A stretch of 64,000 bases of DNA, taken from assembly GCA_947644305.1 (NCBI GenBank), contig CANRYS010000008.1:1-64000 (forward strand). The letters run 5' to 3'. Every line of letters starts with the position of its first letter. The stretch's first letter is position 1. A model generated the notes under the pieces. It was not told the DNA's origin, ran no database searches, and saw only the letters and a list, made by a program, of their open reading frames with translations. Source of the DNA: an uncultured Roseburia sp. GTDB lineage: Bacteria > Bacillota > Clostridia > Lachnospirales > Lachnospiraceae. Below are positions 1-7,615 of this stretch, one piece after another. The translations under genes and the position numbers were made by a program.

Positions 1-13
1 GCATTGTCATGAA

Positions 14-43
14 AAAGATATGAGTCGATCATATCTTTTTTTT
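14..43 (+). terminator. Rho-independent terminator of an upstream gene
   Basis: An inverted repeat (AAAGATATGA, short loop, TCATATCTTT) is followed by a run of T. It most likely ends a gene lying left of the window. Confidence 0.75.
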
Positions 44-61
44 GTTTTAATCGGAAATGCC

Positions 62-89
62 TTTACAACTTCAAAAAATATGGTAAAAT
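62..89 (+). promoter_or_regulatory. Sigma-A-like promoter of the foldase gene
   Basis: TTTACA at 62-67 and TAAAAT at 84-89 are separated by 16 bp. The next gene starts at 132 behind GGAGG. Confidence 0.55.
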
Positions 90-131
90 ATATGATGTAT
101 GTTTACAAATATATAGTTTTGGAGGAAAGTG

Positions 132-1295
132 ATGAATAACTCAAAGAAATTGGCAAAAAACGGTGGGATTGGATTAGAGAAGGAAAGCAAAGGTTCAGGA
201 AGTGTAATCATTGCTTCAAAAAACAAAATTTTACTGACACTTGGAATTGCGGCGATTATTATTCTTTGTGCCGGTGTATTTTATATGCAGTTGAGACCGC
301 GAGCGGTCTTGAAGGTGACTCAAACCAATGAAGATGGTGGAGAAAAGACCAATACAGTTTATATGAAAGAAGCGGTTTACGATATTTATACCCTTGAGAC
401 ACAGTTTAATTCCTATGCTTCCCTGTATCAGCAGATGTATGGTACAACCTATTGGGAGATGGAAAACGCAGACGAGGACGGAAGAAATGGCGCTTCTGCT
501 GCCAAAAAGCAGGTGATGGATGGTCTGAAACAGAAAGAGATCCTTTATATGGAGGCACAGAAATTAGGACACACTCTGACAGACGAGGAAAAGAAAGCGG
601 CAGATGAAAGCGCAACAAAGGCGATGGAGTCCATGACAGACGGCCAGAAAAAGCTGCCGGGGCTGGATGAAGAGACTCTGAAAGAAGTATTTGAGAAAAA
701 TGCGCTGGTTCAAAAATACAGACAGGTGATTATTTCAGAGAGCGGCATTGACAGAGAAGCTCTGAAAGCTACCGTGAAAAAGGAAGATTTTCGCCAGTAT
801 ACGATGCAGTACTATAAAGTGAGCAATAAAACTGGTTCTGGGGAAGAAGAAGTAGATGTGACTGCAGAGCAGAAGCAGACCAATCTGAATAATATGAAAG
901 CCCTTCAGGAAAAGGCGAAGACTGCCGAGGACTTTACGAAGCTTCTGGAAGAAAAGGATACGACGGGGATTCAGGCAGTTCAGACCCAGGAACTTTTGGA
1001 AAAAGATATGGATAGCTCTTCTTTCCTGACAAAGAAACTGAGAAAACGTCTGATTAAGATGGAGAATGATCAGATCTCAGATGTTATTGAGGGAGAAGAT
1101 GGATATTATCTTGTAAAAATGGTGAATAACGACGACAGCGCTGCCTATGACAAGGAATGTGATTCTGTTGTGAGCGCCGAGGAGACCAAGCAGTTTAATG
1201 CCAAATATGCTGAGATTAAAACGAGATATAATACAGAAGTTCAGAGCTATTGGAAGGGACGTGTGAAACTCGGTTCCTACACAGCAGTACAGTAA
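132..1295 (+). CDS. Membrane-anchored PrsA/SurA-like foldase
   Basis: The product is 387 aa. A basic N-terminus (1-32) precedes one hydrophobic segment at about 34-52, which should anchor it with the bulk outside the membrane. The rest has the charged, Lys/Glu-rich helical character of SurA/PrsA chaperones. The stretch around residues 240-345 (YYKVSN, then DGYYLVKMVN) looks like a worn parvulin-type rotamase domain. I therefore infer extracytoplasmic folding help; isomerase activity is uncertain because parvulin active-site residues are not obvious. ATG at 132 is preferred over the adjacent GTG at 129 because GGAGG at 121-125 is then well spaced. The gene appears to be a single transcription unit ahead of purL, 46 bp away. 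Confidence 0.7.
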   Translation: MNNSKKLAKNGGIGLEKESKGSGSVIIASKNKILLTLGIAAIIILCAGVFYMQLRPRAVLKVTQTNEDGGEKTNTVYMKEAVYDIYTLETQFNSYASLYQQMYGTTYWEMENADEDGRNGASAAKKQVMDGLKQKEILYMEAQKLGHTLTDEEKKAADESATKAMESMTDGQKKLPGLDEETLKEVFEKNALVQKYRQVIISESGIDREALKATVKKEDFRQYTMQYYKVSNKTGSGEEEVDVTAEQKQTNLNNMKALQEKAKTAEDFTKLLEEKDTTGIQAVQTQELLEKDMDSSSFLTKKLRKRLIKMENDQISDVIEGEDGYYLVKMVNNDDSAAYDKECDSVVSAEETKQFNAKYAEIKTRYNTEVQSYWKGRVKLGSYTAVQ

Positions 1296-1341
1296 TAACA
1301 TCATATTATAGTTTCAACAGACGAGATAGGAGAGAAAAGCC

Positions 1342-4300
1342 ATGGCAGAGGTTAAGCGGATTTACGTGGAAAAGAAGGAAGATTATGCGGTTGCAGCAAA
1401 GGATCTGAAAAAAGAGATCCGGGAATATCTTGACATCAAAGATCTGGAGCAGGTACGGGTTTTGAATCGCTATGATGTGGAAGGAATCGGCGAGAGTACT
1501 TACAAGAAGGCACTTGCCACTGTATTTTCAGAGCCGCCAGTAGATTATGTCTATGAGGAAGGTTTTGAGAAAAAAGAGGGAGACCGGGTATTTTCTGTGG
1601 AATATCTTCCGGGTCAGTTTGACCAGAGAGCAGATTCCGCCGAGCAGTGTGTGAAACTCCTGAACGAAAGTGAGGAGCCAGTGATCCGATCCGCCACTAC
1701 CTATATTCTGAGCGGTGGGATCAGCGATGAGGAATTTGCCCGCATTAAAGAGTACTGCATTAATCCAGTGGATTCCAGAGAGACGGATGAGGCGGTGCCG
1801 GATACGCTGGTAGCTGTTTTTGACGAACCTTCTGATGTGGCAGTATTGGATGGCTTTCAGACTATGCCAGAGCCGGAATTGAAAGCGCTTTACGATTCAC
1901 TGGGACTTGCCATGACTTTTAAGGATTTCCTTCATATACAGAATTATTTTAAAAATGAGGAGAAAAGGAATCCGAGCATGACGGAGATTCGGGTGCTGGA
2001 TACCTATTGGTCAGATCACTGCCGCCATACGACATTTTTGACGGAATTGAAGCAGGTTGCTTTCGAAGACGGTGATTACAGGGAGCCGATACAGGCTGCC
2101 TATGAAATGTATAAAAAGGATCATGACAAAATCTACGAGGGAAGAAAAGATAAATTTGTGTCCCTGATGGATATTGCCCTTATGGCGATGAAGAAGCTGC
2201 GAGCGGATGGAAAACTGGAAGATATGGAAGTTTCCGATGAGATCAATGCCTGTTCCATCGTAGTTCCTGTCGAGATCGATCACGAGGACGGAAGAGGACC
2301 GGTGGAAGAGGAATGGCTCGTATTTTTCAAAAATGAGACCCACAATCATCCGACGGAGATCGAGCCTTTCGGTGGCGCGGCTACTTGTCTTGGCGGAGCG
2401 ATCCGCGATCCGCTGTCAGGACGCGGATATGTATATCAGGCAATGCGTGTGACAGGAGCAGCAGATCCTACCAAATCTCTGAAAGAGACGATGGAAGGAA
2501 AGCTGGCACAGCGTAAGATCGTGACAGGGGCAGCTAGTGGCTATAGCTCTTACGGCAATCAGATCGGCCTGGCGACAGGTCTTGTGGATGAGATCTATCA
2601 TCCCAATTATGTGGCGAAACGTCTTGAGATCGGTGCGGTTATGGGCGCCGCTCCAAGAAAAAATGTGATCCGGGAAAATTCTGATCCAGAGGATATCATT
2701 ATACTGTTGGGTGGACGTACTGGCCGAGACGGCTGTGGTGGAGCCACAGGTTCTTCTAAGGCACACAACACCGAGTCCATTGACACATGCGGTGCTGAGG
2801 TACAGAAAGGAAATGCGCCGACGGAACGCAAAATCCAGAGGCTGTTCCGCCGTGAAGAAGTTAGCCGCCTGATCAAAAAATGTAACGATTTTGGCGCCGG
2901 TGGTGTATCGGTGGCCATCGGAGAGCTGGCAGATGGTTTGATAGTGGATCTGGACAAGGTGCCGAAAAAATATGCGGGTCTTGACGGCACGGAGCTTGCC
3001 ATCTCTGAATCCCAGGAGCGTATGGCGATCGTGGTAGATCCGAAAGATGTAGATAAAATGCTTGCCTTTGCGGAAGAAGAGAATTTAGAGGCAGTACCGG
3101 TGGCGGTGGTGACGAAAGAACCAAGACTGGTGCTGAAATGGAGAGGCAAAGAGATCGTAAACATTTCCAGAGCTTTTCTGGATACCAACGGAGCGCATCA
3201 GGAGACGGATGTAACGGTGGAGACTCCGAAAAAAGCAGACAGTTATCTTGATAAAGTGAATGTTTCCAGCAGCTTTGCAGAGACCTTTACGGAAAATCTG
3301 AAAGATCTGAATGTATGTTCCAAAAAGGGATTGGTGGAGATGTTTGACAGCTCCATCGGAGCCTGCACGGTAGACATGCCTTACGGCGGTAAATATCAGT
3401 TGACGCCTACCCAGACGATGATCGCCAAACTGCCTGTGCTAGATGGCACATGTGATACGGTGACCATGATGAGCTATGGAATGGATCCTTATCTGATGAG
3501 CTGGAGTCCTTATCATGGAGCAGAGTATGCGGTGCTTACTTCTGTGGCAAAGATCGTAGCGGCTGGTGGTGATTTCACAAAGATCCGTTTCACATTTCAG
3601 GAGTACTTCAAGCGCATGACAGAGGACAGCAAGCGCTGGGGTGAGCCGATGGCGGCTCTTCTCGGAGCGTATGATGCCCAGATGAAGCTGGGACTTCCGT
3701 CCATCGGAGGAAAGGACAGCATGTCGGGAACCTTTAACGATATCGATGTTCCGCCGACACTTTGTTCCTTTGCGGTAGATGTAGCGAAGATTTCCGATGT
3801 AGTGACGCCGGAATTAAAGGCGGCGGGAAATATTCTTGTGAAATTCCCGATCCGCAGGGATCGTTTCGACCTTCCTGATTATGAATATATTATGGACCTC
3901 TACGGAAAAGTGACCGGACTCATCCGTCAGGGTGTGGTGAAATCTGCCTATGCCCTAACAGGAAAAGGTACCGCTGAGGCGGCTGCTAAAATGTCATTTG
4001 GTAATAAGCTGGGTGTTCAGTTTGATTCTTCCATCACAATAGAGGAGTATTTCAAGCCTGCATACGGTGATATCCTTGTTGAGATCCCTGCAGGGGAACT
4101 GGGAAAAATACAGGCCCTTGGTGCAGACTATGTACAGATCGGTCAAGTAGTGTCCGAACCTGCATTTAGCTATGGTTCTGAGACTGTGTCTATGGAAGCA
4201 GCCATCGACGCCTGGACTGGTACTCTGGAAAAGGTATTCCCAACCCGTTCCGGCGTAGAGGATACGAAGATCGATACTGGATTATTTGATACGAAAGATA

Positions 4301-5124
4301 TTTATGTCTGCCGCCACAAAGTGGCAAAGCCAAAGGTATTTGTACCGGTATTTCCAGGAACGAACTGCGAGTACGATACGATTCGTGCTTTTGAACGGGC
4401 GGGAGCAGATACCGAGAGTATCGTATTTAAAAATATGACAGAGCAGAATATCAAGGACAGCGTGGAAGCCTTTGAGCGGGCAATCAACCAGTCTCAGATC
4501 CTTATGTTCTCTGGCGGTTTCAGCGCCGGCGATGAACCGGATGGTTCTGCCAAGTTCATCACTTCCGTATTCCGCAACGAGAGGATTAAGGAAGCGGTAC
4601 ACCGTCTGCTGCAGGAGAGAGATGGACTTGTCTTGGGGATCTGTAACGGATTCCAGGCACTGATCAAGTTAGGACTTGTGCCTTTCGGTGAGATCCACAC
4701 CCAGAAAGAGGACTCCCCGACACTGACGACCAACAGCATTGGCAGACATATAAGCAAATCCGTTTATCTGAAAGTAGTGACCAATAAATCTCCATGGCTT
4801 CAGAAGGCGGAGCTGGGCGGCGTGTACTCGGTACCGGCATCCCACGGAGAAGGCCGCTTTGTGGCAAATAAGGAGTGGATCGACAAGCTCTTTGCCAATG
4901 GCCAGGTGGCGACCCAGTACGTGGACGTAGACGGCAATCCGACCATGGACGAGGACTTCAACCCGAACGGTTCTTATTATGCCATCGAGGGAATCACCAG
5001 TCCAGATGGACGAGTACTTGGGAAAATGGCGCACTCCGAACGCCGGGGCGACGGAGTGGCTGTGAATATATTCGGAGAGCAGAACCAGATGATCTTCGAG
5101 AGCGGCATCGAATACTTCCGTTAA
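1342..5124 (+). CDS. purL: Phosphoribosylformylglycinamidine synthase, large fused type
   Basis: The product is 1260 aa. It converts FGAR, glutamine and ATP to FGAM in purine synthesis in the cytoplasm. An N-terminal PurS-like part and linker are followed by two AIRS-like halves: HCRHTTF near 225 and ETHNHPTEIEPFGG near 331 mark the ATP/FGAR region. The C-terminal class-I glutamine amidotransferase has FPGTNCEYD near 1002, the nucleophile Cys1101 in GICNGFQ, and the SHGEGRF histidine near 1168. The length matches the single-chain FGAM synthases of Clostridia and Gammaproteobacteria rather than the split PurS/Q/L form. The start is ATG behind GGAGAG. No other pur genes are nearby. Three downstream repeats carry an inverted copy of its stop-codon region. 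Confidence 0.95.
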   Translation: MAEVKRIYVEKKEDYAVAAKDLKKEIREYLDIKDLEQVRVLNRYDVEGIGESTYKKALATVFSEPPVDYVYEEGFEKKEGDRVFSVEYLPGQFDQRADSAEQCVKLLNESEEPVIRSATTYILSGGISDEEFARIKEYCINPVDSRETDEAVPDTLVAVFDEPSDVAVLDGFQTMPEPELKALYDSLGLAMTFKDFLHIQNYFKNEEKRNPSMTEIRVLDTYWSDHCRHTTFLTELKQVAFEDGDYREPIQAAYEMYKKDHDKIYEGRKDKFVSLMDIALMAMKKLRADGKLEDMEVSDEINACSIVVPVEIDHEDGRGPVEEEWLVFFKNETHNHPTEIEPFGGAATCLGGAIRDPLSGRGYVYQAMRVTGAADPTKSLKETMEGKLAQRKIVTGAASGYSSYGNQIGLATGLVDEIYHPNYVAKRLEIGAVMGAAPRKNVIRENSDPEDIIILLGGRTGRDGCGGATGSSKAHNTESIDTCGAEVQKGNAPTERKIQRLFRREEVSRLIKKCNDFGAGGVSVAIGELADGLIVDLDKVPKKYAGLDGTELAISESQERMAIVVDPKDVDKMLAFAEEENLEAVPVAVVTKEPRLVLKWRGKEIVNISRAFLDTNGAHQETDVTVETPKKADSYLDKVNVSSSFAETFTENLKDLNVCSKKGLVEMFDSSIGACTVDMPYGGKYQLTPTQTMIAKLPVLDGTCDTVTMMSYGMDPYLMSWSPYHGAEYAVLTSVAKIVAAGGDFTKIRFTFQEYFKRMTEDSKRWGEPMAALLGAYDAQMKLGLPSIGGKDSMSGTFNDIDVPPTLCSFAVDVAKISDVVTPELKAAGNILVKFPIRRDRFDLPDYEYIMDLYGKVTGLIRQGVVKSAYALTGKGTAEAAAKMSFGNKLGVQFDSSITIEEYFKPAYGDILVEIPAGELGKIQALGADYVQIGQVVSEPAFSYGSETVSMEAAIDAWTGTLEKVFPTRSGVEDTKIDTGLFDTKDIYVCRHKVAKPKVFVPVFPGTNCEYDTIRAFERAGADTESIVFKNMTEQNIKDSVEAFERAINQSQILMFSGGFSAGDEPDGSAKFITSVFRNERIKEAVHRLLQERDGLVLGICNGFQALIKLGLVPFGEIHTQKEDSPTLTTNSIGRHISKSVYLKVVTNKSPWLQKAELGGVYSVPASHGEGRFVANKEWIDKLFANGQVATQYVDVDGNPTMDEDFNPNGSYYAIEGITSPDGRVLGKMAHSERRGDGVAVNIFGEQNQMIFESGIEYFR

Positions 5125-5139
5125 GCAACGAGCCGTGCA

Positions 5140-5195
5140 GAAAAGGACCGCCGGCATAGCTGTGCTTGCACAGTGCTGTGCCGGCGGTTCTTTTC
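5140..5195 (+). terminator. Strong purL terminator
   Basis: A 17-bp stem with a single G.T mismatch (GAAAAGGACCGCCGGCA at 5140-5156, with its complement at 5179-5195) ends in TTCTTTTC. A-runs on one side and T-runs on the other make it potentially bidirectional. Confidence 0.85.
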
Positions 5196-5200
5196 TATAC

Positions 5201-5417
5201 GGCGACTGCCGCGATGACGAAGGCCGCGGAGCGGACGAGGAATCGGGGTCGTTGCTTAACGGAAGAATATGCGGACCGGCGACTGCCGCGATGACGAGGC
5301 CGCGGAGCGGACGAGGAATCGGGGTCGTTGCTTAACGGAAGAATATGCGGACCGGCGACTGCCGCGATGACGAGGCCGCGGAGCGAACGAGGAATCGGGG
5401 TCGTTGCTTAACGGAAG
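5201..5417. repeat. 76-77 bp tandem repeat, three copies, GC-rich
   Basis: Copies begin with GGCGACTGCCGCGATGACGA at 5201, 5278 and 5354. Copy 1 has one extra A; copy 3 has one substitution and stops after TAACGGAAG. Each copy holds TCGTTGCTTAACGGAAG (5249-5265, 5325-5341, 5401-5417), the exact reverse complement of 5115-5131, which contains the purL stop codon. Composition is much richer in GC than the surroundings. No convincing gene is present. Confidence 0.9.
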
Positions 5418-5430
5418 AGAAGGAGGAGAC

Positions 5431-5600
5431 TAGTGAGAAAAATCACGCTGATGCCAAAGAACTAAAGTTCTTGGATTTTTCACATAGCGAACATAGTTCG
5501 CTTTAGCTATTTGTTTCTGAGCGAAAGCAAATAGCTTTGTTCCGACACGAGAAACTCTTCGAGCTCTCTCGTGCGGTTCTTCGCGATATATCGCTCAGAA
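5431..5600. repeat. Nested hairpin-rich intergenic segment
   Basis: Several inverted repeats follow one another: GTGAGAAAAATC with GGATTTTTCAC, AAGAACTAAAGTTCTT, AGCGAACATAGTTCGCT, AGCTATTTG with CAAATAGCT, and CACGAGA with TCTCGTG. They fill the gap before yjbQ. This may be a non-autonomous intergenic hairpin element or a structured leader. No coding gene is visible. Confidence 0.55.
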
Positions 5601-5612
5601 ATGAGGAATATT

Positions 5613-6017
5613 ATGACATTATTTAAACATGAACTTCACATCAAGGAACGCCAGACGATGGTGGACATCACCCCGCAGATTCGTCAGGATATCGAGGAAA
5701 GTGGCATAAAGGATGGTATTGTAGTAGTATATTGTCCCCATACGACAGCAGGTATCACGATTAATGAAAACGCAGATCCAGATGTGGTCCGGGATCTGAT
5801 TTATGGATTTGAAAAGGTGTATCCAACCAGGGACGCAACATACCGTCATTTTGAGGGAAACTCCCATGCTCATATGAAATCCAGTACCATGGGAGCATCC
5901 CAGACATTGATTCTGTCAGAGGGAAAGCCCATTCTCGGGGTTTGGCAGGATGTTTATTTTTGTGAATTTGACGGACCGAGAAACCGTAGCTTTTATGTAA
6001 AAGTGATGGAGGGATAA
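5613..6017 (+). CDS. YjbQ / UPF0047 family protein
   Basis: The product is 134 aa, the usual size of this conserved family. It shows the family core YCPHTTAGITINENADPDV followed by HFEGNSHAHMKSSTMG and a C-terminal LGVWQDVYFCEFDGPRNR. Some members have weak thiamine-phosphate-synthase-like activity, but the physiological role is unsettled. I chose ATG 5613 because GAGGA lies just upstream; ATG 5601 or 5571 would add residues not typical of the family. Only 7 bp separate it from maf, so the two are probably co-transcribed. Confidence 0.85.
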   Translation: MTLFKHELHIKERQTMVDITPQIRQDIEESGIKDGIVVVYCPHTTAGITINENADPDVVRDLIYGFEKVYPTRDATYRHFEGNSHAHMKSSTMGASQTLILSEGKPILGVWQDVYFCEFDGPRNRSFYVKVMEG

Positions 6018-6024
6018 ATCATTT

Positions 6025-6612
6025 ATGAAAAAATCTATCATTCTTGCCTCTGGATCACCCAGGCGCAGGGAACTTTTAACAATGCTTTTTGAAGAGTTTG
6101 AGGTAATTGTCTCGGATTGCGATGAGATCATGACTAGTCACGATCCAGAAAAAGTGACAGAGGAACTTGCCCAGCAGAAGGCAGAAGCGGTGGCGGTGGG
6201 CTTACCTCCGCGCACAGATCCGGTGATCGTGATAGGAGCGGATACAGTGGTTAGCATCGATGGGAAAATTCTTGGCAAACCTGCTGACCAGAAACAGGCA
6301 GTGGACATGCTTCGCGTATTGAGTGGGAAAAGCCATAATGTGAGTACAGGCGTGGCATTGGTCGGGCTGGAAGACGGCAGACAAACACGGCTAAAAGTTT
6401 TTTCAGAGACGACAAAGGTGAGGGTTGCCGAGTTGGCGGAAGAGGAGATCATATCCTATGTGAATACAAGTGAGCCCTATGATAAGGCGGGGGCGTATGG
6501 TATACAGGGGATGTTTGGAAAGCATATTCAGGGGATTGAGGGAGATTATAACAATGTGGTTGGACTGCCGGTGCACCGGCTTTATCAGGAATTGAAAGAT
6601 TTCCTGTATTAG
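6025..6612 (+). CDS. maf: Maf-like nucleoside triphosphate pyrophosphatase
   Basis: The product is 195 aa. Maf proteins hydrolyse dTTP/UTP or modified NTPs to monophosphates and are linked to septum formation. Diagnostic elements are the N-terminal ILASGSPRRRELL, the central VIGADTVVSIDGKILGKP and YDKAGAYGIQG near the C-terminus. Length and motif order are normal for the family. It follows yjbQ by 7 bp and precedes the tRNA-Gly promoter. Confidence 0.93.
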   Translation: MKKSIILASGSPRRRELLTMLFEEFEVIVSDCDEIMTSHDPEKVTEELAQQKAEAVAVGLPPRTDPVIVIGADTVVSIDGKILGKPADQKQAVDMLRVLSGKSHNVSTGVALVGLEDGRQTRLKVFSETTKVRVAELAEEEIISYVNTSEPYDKAGAYGIQGMFGKHIQGIEGDYNNVVGLPVHRLYQELKDFLY

Positions 6613-6669
6613 TGAACTTCGTCAGGATATAAATCTCTCAAAAAATCCCAAACAAATTTGAAAAAAATG

Positions 6670-6698
6670 TTGACAAAAGAAGAGTGTTTGTGTATAAT
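6670..6698 (+). promoter_or_regulatory. Consensus sigma-A promoter of tRNA-Gly
   Basis: TTGACA at 6670-6675, a 17-bp spacer and TATAAT at 6693-6698, with the mature tRNA starting 35 nt later. Confidence 0.85.
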
Positions 6699-6732
6699 AA
6701 TTATTGTCGCTGGGAAATGAAAGTGACAATAA

Positions 6733-6805
6733 GCGCGAGTGGCTCAGTTGGTAGAGCACAACCTTGCCAAGGTTGGGGCCGCGGGTTCGAGTCCCGTCTC
6801 GCGCT
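6733..6805 (+). tRNA. tRNA-Gly (anticodon GCC)
   Basis: The 73-nt cloverleaf has acceptor GCGCGAG/CTCGCGC, D arm GCTC/GAGC, anticodon stem CAACC/GGTTG with loop TTGCCAA, and a T arm with TTCGAGT. CCA is not encoded. A T-run follows at once. It lies at the left edge of the phage-tail island, a common integration site, but no second copy of its 3' end was found at the right edge. Confidence 0.97.
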
Positions 6806-6843
6806 TTTTTTATATGATAGGAAATTTCTCGATTTGCGGAGCA

Positions 6844-6967
6844 AAAGAATGGCCGAAGGCAATTCTTTAGAGGTGCGCGGTTTTCAGTCGCACCTTTTTA
6901 TTTGCGCGGAAGGCACAAGCCATGGCGCCGCCCGCGAACGTGAGAAACTCGCAAAGCGTGTTTCTCA
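6844..6967 (+). terminator. Terminator and hairpin cluster after tRNA-Gly
   Basis: Three stems occur in a row: AAAGAAT/ATTCTTT (6844-6868), AGGTGCG/CGCACCT followed by TTTTT (6871-6899, a good intrinsic terminator), and TGAGAAAC/GTTTCTCA (6941-6967). Otherwise 6806-7017 holds nothing coding that I can support. Confidence 0.6.
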
Positions 6968-7017
6968 TCGTTTGCTGGAAAACTTCTCCGATCGCGGAGT
7001 AAGTTAAAGGAAAGTTC

Positions 7018-7452
7018 TCAATAATCTATATGTAGCTTTTTCAATAAAGTCTTGTTTATCTTTCCGTTTATGGTTATCCCTTTTCTTTTTTGAAACTTAC
7101 GAATTGCAGATTTCGTTTTAGAACCATAAGATCCATCTGCCCTTCCGCATTTGTAACCGAGACGATTCAATTTGTTTTGCACTTTTTTAACCGTGGCAGT
7201 TTTGTAGTACTTGGATTTTTTTTGAGTTGCAGGTTTTGTAGAAGCCGGTGAATAGGGACAGAAGCCATTGTTATGCAGATGCGCCGGATGGCCGCCACAA
7301 TGATAATGATAGCTGCCTAAACCACTTGCATTCTTATTGTCATGGTGTCCGCCGGAAGCATCGGTTCTTCCTGAGTGCGCAGATAGATTGGTATAGGGGA
7401 AGAGCAGACTGATACATAACATTCCCAATACTATTTTTTTCATTGTCTTCAT
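7018..7452 (-). CDS. Secreted YHYH-motif protein with peptidoglycan-binding domain
   Basis: The product is 144 aa. A signal peptide at about 1-26 (KKIVLGMLCISLLFPYTNLSA) is followed by a His-rich segment with SYHYHCGGHPAHLH. The C-terminus (about 80-144) looks like a PG_binding_1 fold: VKKVQNKLNRLGYKCG, then SAIRKFQKRKG. It is probably exported and held at the wall, with a possible metal site in the His/Cys cluster. ATG 7452 is behind AAGGAGG; upstream in-frame starts have no such site. It has its own sigma-A promoter, so it is not simply the last gene of the tail operon. A paralogue lies at 35211-35720 on the other edge of the island. Confidence 0.75.
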   Translation of the reverse strand: MKTMKKIVLGMLCISLLFPYTNLSAHSGRTDASGGHHDNKNASGLGSYHYHCGGHPAHLHNNGFCPYSPASTKPATQKKSKYYKTATVKKVQNKLNRLGYKCGRADGSYGSKTKSAIRKFQKRKGITINGKINKTLLKKLHIDY

Positions 7453-7556
7453 TGTTAGTTCCTCCTTATGTGTGATAAATAGTTGGCATTTGTAATACGG
7501 TATATGCCCGTTCATTTAGATTCCAGCACTTTTGTAAGCTGGAATTTACTGTAAAT

Positions 7557-7585
7557 ATTATATCATAAGGAAGTGAGTATGACAA
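7557..7585 (-). promoter_or_regulatory. Sigma-A promoter of the left YHYH gene
   Basis: On the minus strand TTGTCA and TATAAT are 17 bp apart. The leader contains a TTCCAGC/GCTGGAA hairpin at 7521-7544 before the gene. Confidence 0.7.
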
Positions 7586-7615
7586 TTAGGTATTTTAGTA
7601 TTGATTTTTATAAAT

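Noticed and set aside
5201-5417. CRISPR array
   Set aside because: Units of 76-77 bp follow each other without spacers.
6684-7007. 107-aa ORF covering tRNA-Gly
   Set aside because: It reads through the tRNA and terminator hairpins and is not coding.
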